Shown here piece after piece: positions 12,159-24,501 of a stretch of 64,000 nt of DNA. The DNA is taken from positions 13,985,243-14,049,242 of the forward strand of contig NC_045436.1 in the NCBI RefSeq assembly GCF_002776525.5, written 5' to 3'. The notes beneath the pieces were generated by a model. It saw only the letters and a program-made list of their open reading frames with translations, was not told the origin of the DNA and made no database searches. The translations under genes and the position numbers were made by a program. Numbering within the stretch: the first letter of the stretch is position 1; every line of letters starts with the position of its first letter. This DNA is from Piliocolobus tephrosceles. Taxonomy: Eukaryota; Chordata; Mammalia; Primates; Cercopithecidae.

Positions 12159-12442
12159 GAGATGGAGTCTCGCTCTGTCGCCCAGGCTAGAGTGCAGTGG
12201 CTCGATCTCGGCTCACTGCAAGCTCCGCCTCCCGGGTTCACGCCATTCTCCTGCCTCAGCCTCCCGAGTAGCTGGGACTACAGGCACCCGCCACCACGCC
12301 CGGCTCGTTTTTTTGTATTTTTTTAGTAGAGACGGGGTTTCACCGTGTTAGCCAGGATGGTCTCGATCTCCTGACCTCATGATCCATCCATCTTGGCCTC
12401 CCAAAGTGCTGGGATTACAGGCTTGAGCCACCACGCCCGGCC
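12130..12442 (-). mobile_element. AluY SINE
   Basis: Full-length antisense Alu with a T29 tail at its left end. It is little diverged and keeps many CpGs. On its own strand it shows AluY markers (GAGATCGAGACCATCCTGGC, GGAGAATGGCGTGAAC, GGAGCTTGCAGTGAGC) plus a CTCAAGCCTG variant near the 5' end and an extra A in the ACTAAAAAAATAC block. These last features I associate with Old World monkey AluY lineages. It is among the youngest insertions in the window. Confidence 0.95.
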
Positions 12443-13029
12443 GAAAAATTTTTTAAATTACTTTTTTTAAAAAGTTAATCCAAAACATTTCTCATTTTGA
12501 TAAATAAAACAAGGTCACAAGCAAATTAAATAAACCATCATTAAACTAGAAAATTTTGAAAATAATTTAATAGCATTACTTTGTGAGTTTTGCTCCATCA
12601 TTGCTAATAACATGAAAATAATTTTTTTTCAGATTTCTATTACAGATATAGATATTACCATGTATGTGTTAACTTTACTCAGTGTATTGACAACAAAATA
12701 AGCTTAAATATTTATTTTAAAATGATGGTATATAAAGAGTATTTTAGTAGTTCAAACGATAACGTATATTAAAGAAAGAAATTAGAATAATTATTTTCAC
12801 TACTTAATTTTGACATTTATTTATTAATAAGTTCTATTTCTTAAGCTATGGGCAATAAATAATGTAATTTATACTACTTATGGAATATAAGTAGTTTAAA
12901 TGTTTAAGGTAATAACAACTTATCTGTAATTTCCATGGCTTGTCTTTCTACTAGTTAATCGGATGTAATAAACTGACATAAACTGGAGAGTATAGCTGCA
13001 TTTGAGTTTTATTAATTTGCTACATTGTA
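12443..13029. other. AT-rich stretch, nothing identified
   Basis: Nearly 600 bp of very AT-rich DNA rich in TTAA and TTTATT runs. I see no repeat family, no open frame of note and no regulatory grammar that can be defended. Confidence 0.6.
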
Positions 13030-13330
13030 TTAAAAAGGACCATCAAGAAAACAATGATGAGCAAAGCATTATTTCCATCTTTGAAAAACATATTAGAGAT
13101 ATGTAAGGGGAGAAAGACATGACGTAGCACTTTTACCTGACAGGGCTAGGTTTAATTTCCTTAGTATTCTTTCAGTTGAGATTTTAGAGAGATTCTGCAT
13201 AAAGGTGACATTTTTGTAGAACCCTTCAAGGATGATTAAGATTTTGAAGGGTGAAAGCAGATGACATGATGTTCCATAATGAAAAAATAGTACCAGCAAA
13301 AACCTAGGTGGTTGAGGGAAAAAAATTGTT
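13030..13330 (+). repeat. Probable ancient interspersed repeat
   Basis: Blocks such as 'aagattttgaagggtgaaag', 'cagatgacatgatgttcc' and 'acctaggtggttgagggaa' resemble the old unnamed mammalian repeat also suspected at 7.4, 29.7 and 55.6 kb. The match is weak and could be chance. An 82-codon antisense frame across it has no recognisable domain. Confidence 0.25.
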
Positions 13331-13449
13331 GGGAAACACAAAGATATTCTCCTTGTTTATCCTAGAGTATATGAAAGAATGGTCTGTGAAATAAAATTGG
13401 GGTCAGATAATGGGAAAATTTTAGCCTAAACTTTTTAGAGTTTAGCACA

Positions 13450-13690
13450 AAATTGATAATAATAACAATGCTGTGATTATTATAGCCAACACTTGTAGAG
13501 CCTTACCATGATTCAGCCTTGCAACAATCCAGTGAGAAGACACCAGTATTATTTTCACATTTTATTATGGTTGAGAAACCTGAGATTTCAAGATATCTTA
13601 GGACATTTGCACAGGAGAGTCATCCCAATGGCCATGTTATATAGCATGCCCAAAGTTCCACAGCCTTTAGAAATGTGAAATAAATCTCAA
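13450..13690 (+). repeat. MIR SINE
   Basis: Sense MIR with the usual order: 'gccaacacttgtagagcctt', 'gcaacaatccagtgagaaga', 'ttattttcacattttattat' and 'ggttgagaaacctgagattt'. Diverged and inactive. The following 900 bp contain purine-rich and then T-rich sequence with no confident repeat or gene. Confidence 0.65.
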
Positions 13691-14644
13691 ATGAATGATC
13701 AAGATTGTGAATTTTTAAAATGCAAATAGTCTGCATAGAGACCCTAGTTAAAGGTTTCAAGTGCAGGAAATCAGAGGCAAACATAAATCATTGAGGTAAT
13801 GACCAAATGAAGTGAACACCCATAATTAGAAGGCAAAGGAAGGAAAAGAGCAAAAGTATCAGAGAACTGTGTGGAAGATGAGCTGGTGCTGTGAAGTAGA
13901 AGTTCAAAAAGGAAGGGGTTTTAGAAAGCTTGACATGGTTGAAGTTGAGAGGCAAGTAATTTCAGATCCAGAAGTAGGGATGTCATTAATGATATAAGAA
14001 ATATGTTTCCTTCTTTGGCTGCATCTTTTTTGGTCAACGCTACAACAGAAGAGCTCTGGGTGCCCCTCCCTGATACCCCCTTCCCTTCATTTCTTCAGGG
14101 CATCCAAACAAACAGACCACTTGGGATTCCTTAGGCCACTTCGGCCTCTGATAGAAGCAAGTGTGTGCTTATATGATCTTATTTTCGCATGGTGGATGTT
14201 GCTTGAGTCGTGTTATTAAAATTAAAGACATTAATGTGAACGTTATCTTTTTTGTTTTATTTTTTATTTTTTTATTACTGTGCCTGAGGCTCTTTGCTTC
14301 ATTTATAGACTGCTTTTGTACATCTCTGATTTATTTGATCTTTTTGGTGATGAACTATATATTTCATTTCTGGCCTCTCCTAATTTCTTGCCCTTCTAAT
14401 TGATTGATCATATACTTTCTAAGGCTCCTATATTCCTTCACCACAAGTTCATCTTTTTTCTACACTTTTTATCATTTAACCTCACTAATCTGAGTAGACA
14501 GAATTCAGGATTTGGCTTAATCCTACCATTAGGAAGTTTTTACATTCATCCAATAAAACATAGTATTATTATAGATGGATGATTACAGATTCACTTGTTT
14601 CAGAGACAGAGAACACACTGGGGACTGATTGTCCCAAAATATCT

Positions 14645-14755
14645 TGAAACCTCAGGTTTCTCAACGATAAAATGTAAAAATAATACTGGTGTCTTCTCAT
14701 TGGATTCTTGCAAGGCTGAATCACGGTAAGGCTCTCTAAGTGTTGGCTATGATAA
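14645..14755 (-). repeat. MIR SINE, antisense
   Basis: Inverted MIR: 'cctcaggtttctcaacgata', 'aaatgtaaaaataatactgg', 'gattcttgcaaggctgaatc' and 'ctctaagtgttggctatga' follow the inverted consensus order. A short, old copy. Confidence 0.65.
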
Positions 14756-15196
14756 TCACCGTCCCCAGTGTGTTAAATTAGTTTTCTTGCTTGTCTAAAG
14801 CACTATAGTGTCCAGATATTTTAGGTATTATTCAGAAAACACTGGCTAATTTGTGTAGTGGAAATTCAAATTTTCATTAACCTTAAGACACAGTTTAAAA
14901 TAAGTTACATTCTTATTGAGACATATGAAATAATTAAACAAAAACTGTAAAATAGGTAAACATAGGCTTGAATACACATGTGTTGAATGTGACACACTGT
15001 GTTATGCTATTTAAGTCTCACCATAACTGCATGATAGCCATTCATGAGTTCCACAGATATTTGTTGAGTGCCTACTCTGTGCCAAGCACTAGGGGTGAAC
15101 AAAAGAGACAGAAACTGTGCTCTTGTATGTATCCACTTCCTTTTGCAGAGTAAGAAATCAGAAGCTCGTGCAAGTGATTTATCAGAAGTTAATGCC

Positions 15197-15493
15197 TGGT
15201 TCAGGCATGGTGGCTTACGCCTGTAATCCCAGCACTTTGAGAGGCTGAGGCAGGTGGATCACCTGAACTCAGGAGTTCCAGACCAGCTTGGCCAATATGG
15301 AAAAACCCCGTCCCTACTAAAAATACAAAAATCAGCTGGGCGTGGTGGCAGGCACCTGTAATTCCAGCTACTTGGGAGGCTAAGGCAGGGGAATCCGTTG
15401 AATCTGGGAGGCGAAGGTTGCAGTGAGCCGAGATCACACCACTTCACTCTAGCCTGGGCAACAAAGCAAGACTCCATTTCAAAAACAAAAAAA
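15197..15493 (+). mobile_element. Alu SINE (AluS type)
   Basis: Sense dimeric Alu from 'ggttcaggcatggtggctta' to a short A-rich tail (CAAAAACAAAAAAA). A target-site duplication of about 8 bp (AAGTTAA) lies immediately outside both ends. Antisense readings give two typical Alu pseudo-ORFs of 72 and 78 codons, which are not genes. The sequence just upstream (about 15040-15110) has a 'ttgttgagtgcctactctg' block of an older repeat. Confidence 0.95.
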
Positions 15494-16890
15494 AGTTAAC
15501 ACATGAATTAAAATACTAATTTTTTCTGACTTTAAAGTTTTTTTTTTTTTTCACTGAGCATACTGCCACCTCTGAGTTACTGTAATTTATTTATGGTTGT
15601 AATATCCTTTTCAAAACGAATACATGTGTATTACCTTCTCTGGAGGAAGTCATTCTTTTCATAAAGCACATGAGTTTTGAACTTATAGTTACTATTCACT
15701 TTCCTTTTAAAATTTTACCCTTGTATTTCCTTACTCAGAATATATGTAGTGCTAACCCTTTAGGTAACAATCATGCTACCATCACGTGGGTTTATCTGTT
15801 GCCAAAGGGAAAAACTAAGAGCAGAGAAGTTCATTTTTATTGTGCTTAACAGAAAAGTTTTTTTTTTTCTTTTTTTTTTTAAATTCGTTAACTGATCTTC
15901 AGTGTTTGCCTCTAGAGATGCGTGGAGCAGACTGTCCCTAATTTTGCTTAGTGATGGTAGAACATATTCTTGAGGGCCATGAGACCTGAAAAGCTGTGGT
16001 AGAACAGTACCAACAAGGCAAACACACCTTCATGTTGCCCCATACGAAACCCGCCTACTGAACTAGAAGCCACATGAATGCTATTCAATACACTCAATAT
16101 TCAATATTGATAATATAGCCTAAGTTCTTCTGTGAAATATAATCTGCTTTGGAGAAGAATGATGTAAATCTACATTGATTTGGGAGGATGTCTAGTATAC
16201 ATTATAAAGCTAAAATAAAATGGAAATTGCTCTACCTGTGCATGAGAGTTTAAAAATATTTTTATAGGTCAGATGCTATTCATAACGACTTCCACATCAA
16301 ATGGGTAACAATGATTGCATCAAGCAGGGTAAGATTTAAACAGGCAGTATGGTGAGAAACTGCAGTCCTCACAGGATAGATAAAGAACGAGAGTGGGTGA
16401 GGCAGAATAAAGGAAGCATGAAGCCACTCTCTCATCATTTCCATAAGCATTTCTAGGAACTGGATAGCTTACTAGCAACTATTCTTTTTTTCTGGAATAT
16501 CATTTTGTAATACAGATTTTACCTCAATTACTAACAATGTTATACAATAAATTTGTAAAAAATAAGTAAATTTTATTCCAACTGGATAATTGATACTTAT
16601 GCTTACGTATTATACATATACGTATAATTATATAGTAATTCACAAGCTATCAATATATGATTATATTATTGATATATCTGTTTATTGCAATTATATAATA
16701 TATAATGTTTTGTTGTATATAATAATTATGTTATTTTTATATATTTAGTAGATATACATGTTATTAAGGCGATAAAGTTATTAGGTAATTATAGTCATCT
16801 ATGTCATACTCAGTAGAAAAATTTGAGGCATCTTTAATAAGGAAAAAACTATGTTGTTTGATTTTTCTCCTATCCTACAGAGTTTTCTTT
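15494..16890. other. Unassigned AT-rich DNA with a TA-rich core
   Basis: About 1.4 kb without a recognisable gene or family. It contains T-rich tracts near 15540 and 15858-15880, and a markedly TA-rich patch at about 16590-16760 with small palindromes such as ATACATATACGTAT. No splice or coding signal is convincing. Confidence 0.6.
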
Positions 16891-17192
16891 TCTTTCTTCC
16901 TTTTTTTTTTTTCCAATACGGAGTCTTGCTCTGTCGCCAGGCTGGAGTGAAGTGGCGCTGTCTCACCTTATGGCAAACTCCGCCTCCCGGGTTCAAGCGA
17001 TTCTCTTGCCTCAGCCTCCTGAGGACCTGGGACTACAGGCGCCTGCCACCATGCCCGGCTAATTTTTGTATTTTTAGTAGAGAAGGGGTTTCACCGTGTT
17101 GGCCAGATGGTCTCAATCTCTTGACCTCGTGATCCATCTGCCTCGGTCTCCCAAAGTGCTGGGATTATAGGCATGCGCCACTGCACCTGACC
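16891..17192 (-). mobile_element. Alu SINE (AluS type)
   Basis: Antisense Alu with its T-tail at the left and inverted 5' end (CACCTGACC) at 17192. A good target-site duplication flanks it: CTACAGAGTTTTCTTTT near 16874 and CTTACAGAGTCTTCTTT at 17194. A 93-codon forward open frame runs through it and is a familiar Alu artefact. Confidence 0.95.
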
Positions 17193-17210
17193 CCTTACAG
17201 AGTCTTCTTT

Positions 17211-18269
17211 GTCATCATGGACCTGGGCTATTGGATGAATGCCAGTGACAGACACCAAACTTGAATTTTAAATAGTAGTACCCAACTCTATTAATATCAG
17301 TTAATATTTGTAGCCTAGATCTAAGCGCTTCAGCCTTCCTTAGGATAATTTTTCCCACAGAAAACATTAATCCCGTAAGAAAACAGAATTCTGGTGGTCC
17401 CAACCTAGTAGTCTTCAAGTTCTACTGTGGCATTTTTTAATAAGCATTGTAGTAGAGTCAGAGTTGGGAAATGGTGAAAGGTAAGCAGATTGCATGCAAA
17501 TCTGTGCTCCATTATACTGTGAAATAAATGAATGATAAATAAGTAAATTCTAAAGTAAGCAGTTTGCAGAGTTTCTGCTCTATGAATAGCAAGTGGACTA
17601 ATTAAAAACATTATTTTAGATGATAAACTGTTCTTTATGGTTTAATTGATATGTAAATGTTATAAAAGAAAAATAATTCCTATCATATAATCTGAGGGAT
17701 TTAAGAAAATTTTTATTAGTTATTTTTTACAGTTTCCTTATGATCAGAATGAAATCTATTTTTAATCTACGAAAGTTGAATAAACTCCTATGGTCTTCAT
17801 AAACTGTAGATAATATATAGGGTACATTGTTGATTTCTAATAACATTGAAGAGAAGGTTGAAAATTATAACATATCAAATTCATTTATGCTAATTTAACA
17901 TCCTGTTAGTAAATTAATTATGCTTAAGATTTGGTGTGTCTTGATATTTTCTAGTTAAAAATTGGCTGTGTTACTAATTATAAATTATAAAGACTAATCC
18001 CAAAAGTAGATATAATGCATTCGCTTGTGGACTCTTGTACAGATGATTTTTATCTTTTTTTTAACTAAATAAAGAAGATAATGTTCTCTGTCTCACGATT
18101 GCATGTTATATGAAGAAATAGCTGCACATTTAGTATAAATTAATATTAAAAAGCCTCTATTATTTGTCGAGAACCTTATGATAGGATAGGGACTAAGATA
18201 TGTAATTTTTTTACTCTCTACTCAGTATTATAATAATAATAAAGAGATAATAATAAACAGGTTTGCCAA
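17211..18269. other. AT-rich stretch, nothing identified
   Basis: About 1 kb of AT-rich sequence without a recognised repeat. Two antisense frames of 67-68 codons occur between 17215 and 17611, with no domain and no codon-level sign of selection that can be judged by eye. Confidence 0.55.
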
Positions 18270-18435
18270 GGTTCTTAAAGGCTGAGTGCTATTTTTCATA
18301 AAGACAATATATAAAACCTATGATCTTCATTATCTCTAGTTAATATGTCAGGCCTTTACTCACTGTGGTCCCATAGCTAGTTATTGCCAGAACTAGGATT
18401 CAAACACCAAATTCTTCTCCTCCAAAGCCTATGTA
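18270..18435 (+). repeat. MIR SINE
   Basis: Sense MIR-like sequence ending in 'catagctagttattgccaga' and 'actaggattcaaacacc', the standard MIR 3'-side block for a 'gctagtaagtggcagagcc' and 'ggattcaaaccc' pair. The upstream half is poorly conserved. Confidence 0.55.
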
Positions 18436-20212
18436 TGTTTGCATAACAACAGTATACCTCACTATCTTGCATTTACTTACTATCTTCCCTACTACAATCT
18501 TCCTCTACACATGTATCCTTAATAATTTTTTCAATGATCTAAAATTAAATTCGGAATTTATAAATGTCTGTTATTAAAACACGTGCACACACTCGTGTAT
18601 GCATAAAATGTTTGTTTCTTTGCAAAGATTATATTTTCTTTATACAAGACTAGCTGTTGGACTTTGATTTGTGTACGTAGGCCTTGACACTATGAGATTT
18701 GGAGACTTACCTCACTATAGGTTTCACCATTTCAATGTATATGAATTTATTTTCCCTTTGTTCCCAGGAGCTCCACTTATTTTATATACCTCATATACGT
18801 CTTCATTTGCATATATTGAAGTGCATTAGGCTATTTTAAAAATCATGATGGGGGTTCGATAAATAATGTGTAAATGTGAAATTGAATAGTAACATTTCGT
18901 AGGGAAATTAAAACTTTGCTAGGAAAAACATATGAAACTACATTATTATTTAAGTAGGGATTCTTACTTTGCCTGTTCGTGAAACTGATTTCCCAGGGCA
19001 GCCTCTTAGCTGTTGCTAACCCTTGTCATGCTTTCAAGATCAATGGTTGAATATATTAGAGACTGAACAAGTTAAAATATGCTCAGAGATCCCTTGCACA
19101 CCTGACTTTTTTGGCAGCAGCTCAAGTTTTGACATCATGAATCAGCACAGTTTGCTCTTTCAGTCTGAGCTTCTGTTCCTCCTTCCTGATTCCCTTCCTC
19201 ATGTCAAGGTTGTGGCTAGGCCTTTGTTTGGAAGCCAAGTGGCAAGATGCATTTGCTCTTACTGTCAGTTACATGAAAAAGGCACATTAACCTAATTTTC
19301 CATAGAATTTACATATAAATTGACTTAACACAGGGAGTAAGTCAGTTCAAAATGGGACACTTTTAGGATAGACTCAGTATAATATTGAATCGAAATTTTT
19401 CTCTAAGAAAGTTTTATTAAGGATCTTGCCATAGATCTCTTTTTGAAAAAGCCTTTGCCCATGGATGTGTTATCTCTTTTACTGTCCCTTTAAAAAAAAA
19501 CTCTGGTTTCAACTTCTTGCAATTTTTAAGGAAATTTTCACACCACAAATTAATAGTGATGTCAGGTATATTGTGTCCTTCGCTTTTTATAATCTGAAGA
19601 TTTTCTAGAATTTAGTGTCTTTTAAAATTTTAATTTTTTTCTCAAGGTTTCCTGTTTCATATTCTAGTAAACACTGAATAAAATATAACCTCTCTTTTTG
19701 TGCTTTCATTCCATTGGGCTGATATATGGATTATAACTTGGATTTCTGCAGCATGTTGATTCAAGGTGGCAGAGAAAAAATGGCTCTGATGTAATAAACA
19801 TTTAATTGACTTATCTGAAAAAAGTAGACTATTTTTGGAATATACTTTACATGGCTTGCTTTATATTAATTTGTGGACTTTTTTATACCACCAGAAATTT
19901 TCCTGATTTCTTTCTTTTAATGGTTTTGACAATTAGTAGGTAGTCCTTTAAGGGAATATGAAAGCAAGGCATTTGGAAGGAAGCTGCCATTTTTCCCTTC
20001 TGCTGTATCAAATTTGCCATTTTTTTCTGCTTGATTTTGAAATACAAAATAACTTATAGTGGATGGGGAAGGATTAGAAATTATTAGCAGAATGAAACAA
20101 CATTTGGGTTAATGGAAAAATCTAGGGTTTTTAGTGAAATTCTGAATATATATGTTAAATAACATTCCTCACATTCATGTTGTTGCGTATGACTTTGGAG
20201 AAACACCACTAT
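18436..20212. other. AT-rich stretch, nothing identified
   Basis: About 1.8 kb without recognisable repeats or RNA genes. The longest forward frame (19023-19295, 90 codons) starts in ordinary sequence and has no domain, signal peptide or neighbouring splice-site context that would support an exon. Confidence 0.55.
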
Positions 20213-20213
20213 A

Positions 20214-20267
20214 GAAACGGTGTTCCTACTTGGACACAGAAAAAACGGTGTTCCTACTTGGACATAG
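20214..20267. repeat. 27-bp tandem duplication at an L1 5' junction
   Basis: Copies at 20214-20239 and 20241-20267 share AACGGTGTTCCTACTTGGAC. Each unit joins target-site sequence to the first bases of the L1 stub, so the duplication formed at or after the insertion. Confidence 0.85.
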
Positions 20268-20446
20268 GTAGGGGAACATCACACACTGGGGCCTATTGTG
20301 GGGTTGGGGGAGGGGGGAGGGATAGCATTAGGAGATATACCTAATGTAAATGACAAGTTAATGGGTGCAGCACACCAACAAGGCACATGTATACATATGT
20401 AACAAACCTGCATGTTGTGCACATGTACCCTAGAACTTAAAGTATA
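20228..20446 (+). mobile_element. 5'-truncated L1PA-type LINE-1 tail
   Basis: Only the last part of the 3' UTR of a young primate L1 is present. It runs from 'aggggaacatcacacactgg' through the G-rich tract (20300-20323) and 'catgtatacatatgtaac' to 'cttaaagtat'. It is flanked by a 13-bp target-site duplication with one mismatch, AGAAACGGTGTTC at 20213-20225 and AGAAAAGGTGTTC at 20447-20459. There is no coding capacity. The poly(A) tail is nearly absent. Confidence 0.95.
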
Positions 20447-20459
20447 AGAAAAGGTGTTC

Positions 20460-23400
20460 TTTTTACATCTTCAAAACAGAAAACACTTTGTCCTTTGCCA
20501 TTTGTGTCTTTTAGCGTTACAAAATATCTGGGATCTTCATCAGATCTGTGTTTTATACCGGATTGAGTCTAGATTTTTAAATTTTCTGAAATTTTATTAG
20601 GTGAAAATTATTTATTTGATACAGAGATATTGCTCTCAACTGCAAACATTTTGGAGATGCTTCTTTTATATAGCCTTGCAGTGTTCTAGAGCAACTAGAA
20701 ATACTTCCAAAGATTTCTGCCTAAATTAACACTGATATGGATGTGAACCGTCGAAGCCATGATAGATTTTACACACTAAAAATAAAAGCGTTAGCACTAC
20801 ACACATCTGTTCACCTTATATCCTGATATTATTTTATATCCATATTGACTAATATTTTGGTCAAAATTTTGAGATCATCTGGTTTATTTAGAAACAAAAA
20901 GTATTTTATGGAAATTCTTTAAAAACAATGAATGGGTGAACAAAATGTTTAAGAATTATTTTTTATATAGCATCACTATTATGAACTCAGAGATAGAAAA
21001 TAACTGTTTTGCATAACTTTTTATAGTGATTTGTTAAGCTTTCCTAGGAAAAATGTCCTTCATTAGACAGTCATGACTGCATTTTTAACTGATTAATTGC
21101 AGTTTAATGATGTAATGTTGACATTAACAGTTTTCTTTGCTCTGTTGTTCAATTGTGACAAGGATCTTACCATTATGTACAAGACCCTTCATTGAATAAA
21201 ATGTTTGTGAAATTCACTTATAACTTAAATTATTTTATCTAATAAGCTCAGTGGCTGATTGTTTTTAGTTTCTCTTAAGAATTTATGTAGTGTTGGATTA
21301 TATGCCAAAATAAAATATTGGAAGTTTTTTGTAAAATAGAAGTTAGTTTGATTGTTTTATTATTTTACTGTGTTAAATTAATATCCACATACTGCAATGT
21401 TAGTATTAAAGATGAGAGGGGAGAGGAATCTAATGACTTACCCTATTTGAGGGATTTAGATTTTATACAAATAAGATTAATATGCTTATTAATATTTTTA
21501 AATAATTAGCAGGATGAGTTACATTAGATACGGTGTTGTTAATCCAAGAGTTAATTACTGAGCATTTTAGAGACCTTTGGCTCAGAAGACAGAAACAAAA
21601 AATAAATTGAAATACAAATTTCCTTCTCACTGGACTTGACACACATTAAGGAGATCTTACTTTTACTGAACAAATATCTGAGGTGAAAACAGCAATATTA
21701 ATAGAACTGTGGTCTATGAAACTTGATTGTCCTTAATGGACATTAGAGAACTGGGATTTTCTGTTTTCCTAATGAATCTCAAGCTGTCTTGGGTAAAAAA
21801 CTTGATAAGACTGGGTTTTATAAATTTGATATGTTGATTAATGGAATAGAATTTTATTTACTCTTCCATCTAATTTATTTGGAAGGATGTATTTTTTTAA
21901 ATATTTATGAAATGGTATATCATTTTGATTTGACAATTTGTGTATTGAAAATTTTCCTTTCTATTTTTAAAAACAGTCTTTGTTCTTAAGACTTTGCATA
22001 TACTGAAATGAGAGCTCCGACAAGCCTTTTGTCTGGAGATGCCTATAGCTTCTACATTAGCTATTGCTGTGTTTCTATGGAAACTGTGTAGGACTCTGAG
22101 GTATACAGGTTTTATGCACAGTGATAGCCAGTCCTTTTCTCTCCCCATTCAAATTGTTAACATATAATAGTACTTCTGTTACTCACTAAAGAATACAAAT
22201 AAAATTTCATTACTTTCTCTCACAAGTGTGCTGATATATACATGTCATTTTGTATCAAAGTAGTATTATTTAGCGTTATTCTTTTTAAAGAGTTTGATAA
22301 ATACAAAATCAAAATCCACCTTGAGAATCATCCTTTTTTAGCTCCGATTAAGATATTTCTCTAAGTTTGAATGTTGAGATTTTATTTCATTTTCGATTTC
22401 AACCAGTCTATGCCAATTAGGTTTTCTTATTTTCTGTTTTTGCTATAAAGATGCAATAGTAAATTCTGGAAATAATTTCAGAGCTAAGCATGTGATTTGT
22501 TTGAGGCTTTGAGTATATAAAAATAGAGATTTTTCTCCACTGAATCCTGAATGGCATATGCCCATCTTACTCCATAACAGGTCAAAATGATTTTAGTAAT
22601 GAAGAAGACTCAAATATAGAAAGTTGTTCTCCTGAAAACCCATTCAACTGTTTTTTAATATGCACTGCAGCCTGTAAACATTCGGCTGGTAAACTTACGT
22701 AAACTGATGTTGGATATTTATATGGGTGGAAGGAATCACCACCAAAACATCACTGGATGAGGTTTTCAAAATGAAGATTACACAAATGGAAAGGGATTGG
22801 TTAATTAAATAATCATAAAAGGCTTTTAGTATGCTGATTTATTCCAATGGCCCTGGCCAAGGCCTAAGGTTAATTATTGACCAAGGCGGTCCAGAGGAAA
22901 TTTTAAATGCTTTGAGTTTTAAGCGTGTTACTTTATATTGATTGAACTTGCCCTGCTTCCATTTGATTTCTGAATACTAGATAATTAACGTTTTTACTCT
23001 ATAATGAATATCTTTCTCTGTCTGTCTTTCTATTTTAGTGCATAAAATGTAGGTAGAAAAAGTATGGAAGCCCATGGATGATTGTAATAAATAGAGAGAA
23101 GGAAGGTGGATGCTGAACCCAAGAGAATGTGGAAAGTGAGACTAGAGTGTACAGTGTGATGTCTCTGCCTTTCCTCTTAATTTTTTTTTCCTCTTTCCTC
23201 CAGAGAGAGTGGATAGAAGCCAGTTAGGAAGACCTGAGGCTCAAAACTCAGCACAATGACAGGAAGGAAGGTTTCCCAGTCTAAAAAAGGGATAATGTGA
23301 ATTGGGGTCGTCTCAAGCTCCTTCTTCTGTGATTTATTTGTGACATTTCTGGATGAAACACTGGTAACACAGGACGTGACAGAGCTCTTTGTCAGTGATA

Positions 23401-24208
23401 CACTCTTGCAAGCATGCAACATTCTTCTCTCATATTGCTCTTCATCCTTCAAACCCCCTAGGACTTCAGCCTTTCCTGAGGCTTTTACTCTAACCAAAGC
23501 CTCTTTCAAAGTGGCATGTTCTCAGGATTCATTCTCCTTCCAATTTAAAAATGCTATTTACTGGAGGATAAAAACAGGAGCAGTATCCTATTTGAAATTA
23601 CTGATGATAAATTGTGATTGACAGATACACTGGCCTCATATTAAGGTGTTTGTGAGACAGAAAAAAATCTATTTACAATAAGAAGGTGTGTAGGAAACAT
23701 TCCTAAGATACCCTTGTCCTTCCCCTTGTGATTGGCCTGGGGGGATCAGCAAATGTGCCCTGAACAGGAGGATGATGGAAGGGGCAATTCCTAGAAATGC
23801 ACAGGAGAAAATGACAGGACCAAGGGTCAGAAATAAGTCTGTTGGCCTCTTATGTCAAGAAAAATTAATTCAGATTACTGACAAGCAAAATTAAATTCTA
23901 TAGTAAAGCAAGGAAGGTGTGGCTTTCACAGAGATTTAGTCAGTGCATTTGCTTAGACTATGGCAAGGCAAAGTCAGTCCATTGACTGAGAAGAATAAAA
24001 GCAGGGATCCTGCCTGCTTTGTTCACCACCCATTGCACATCATTTGCTCGCTCCATGCCTGATGCAGTAATAAACATTTCTGAATTAATGAATAAATAAA
24101 ATGAGCCATCTATCTGGCTAGTTTTGAGGTAATCGTTGGCATTTTACTTTGGATCTTAATTGGATTTTTTACGTCTTCTAAACATCAGATATAAGATTTA
24201 TGAAAATC
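20460..24208. other. Repeat-poor stretch, no gene seen
   Basis: About 3.7 kb lacking confident interspersed repeats. It is AT-rich up to about 22.9 kb and more mixed after that. The longest frames (110 codons antisense at 23177-23509, 93 codons forward at 23340-23621) overlap on opposite strands. Neither shows a domain, and I would not call a gene. Conservation between primates would be needed to find regulatory DNA here. Confidence 0.5.
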
Positions 24209-24501
24209 CTTTTTTTTTTTTGAAACAGAGTCTCATTCTGTCACCCAGGGTGGAGTGCAGTGGTGTGATCTCGGCTCACTGCAGCCTCTGCCTCCCAGGT
24301 TCAAGCGATTCTCCTGCCTCAGCCTCCTGAGTAGCTGGGACTACAGGTGCCAGCCACCATGCCTGGCTAATTTTTGTGTTTTCAGTAGAGACAGGGTTTC
24401 ACCACGTTGGCCAGGATGGTGTCAACCTCTTGATCTCATAATCCGCCTGCCTCGGCCTCCCAAAATGCTGGGATTACAGGCATGAGCAACTGCGCCCGGC
24501 C
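24209..24501 (-). mobile_element. Alu SINE (AluS type)
   Basis: Antisense full-length Alu, T11 tail at left and GCGCCCGGCC at right. Short target duplication: TATGAAAATCC to the left, CATGAAGATT to the right. It forms an inverted pair with the sense Alu at 25459, separated by about 960 bp. Confidence 0.95.

Noticed and set aside
23177..23621. Overlapping 110-codon antisense and 93-codon forward frames
   Set aside because: They lie on opposite strands over the same bases, have no recognisable domain, and no splice sites in a consistent frame were found.
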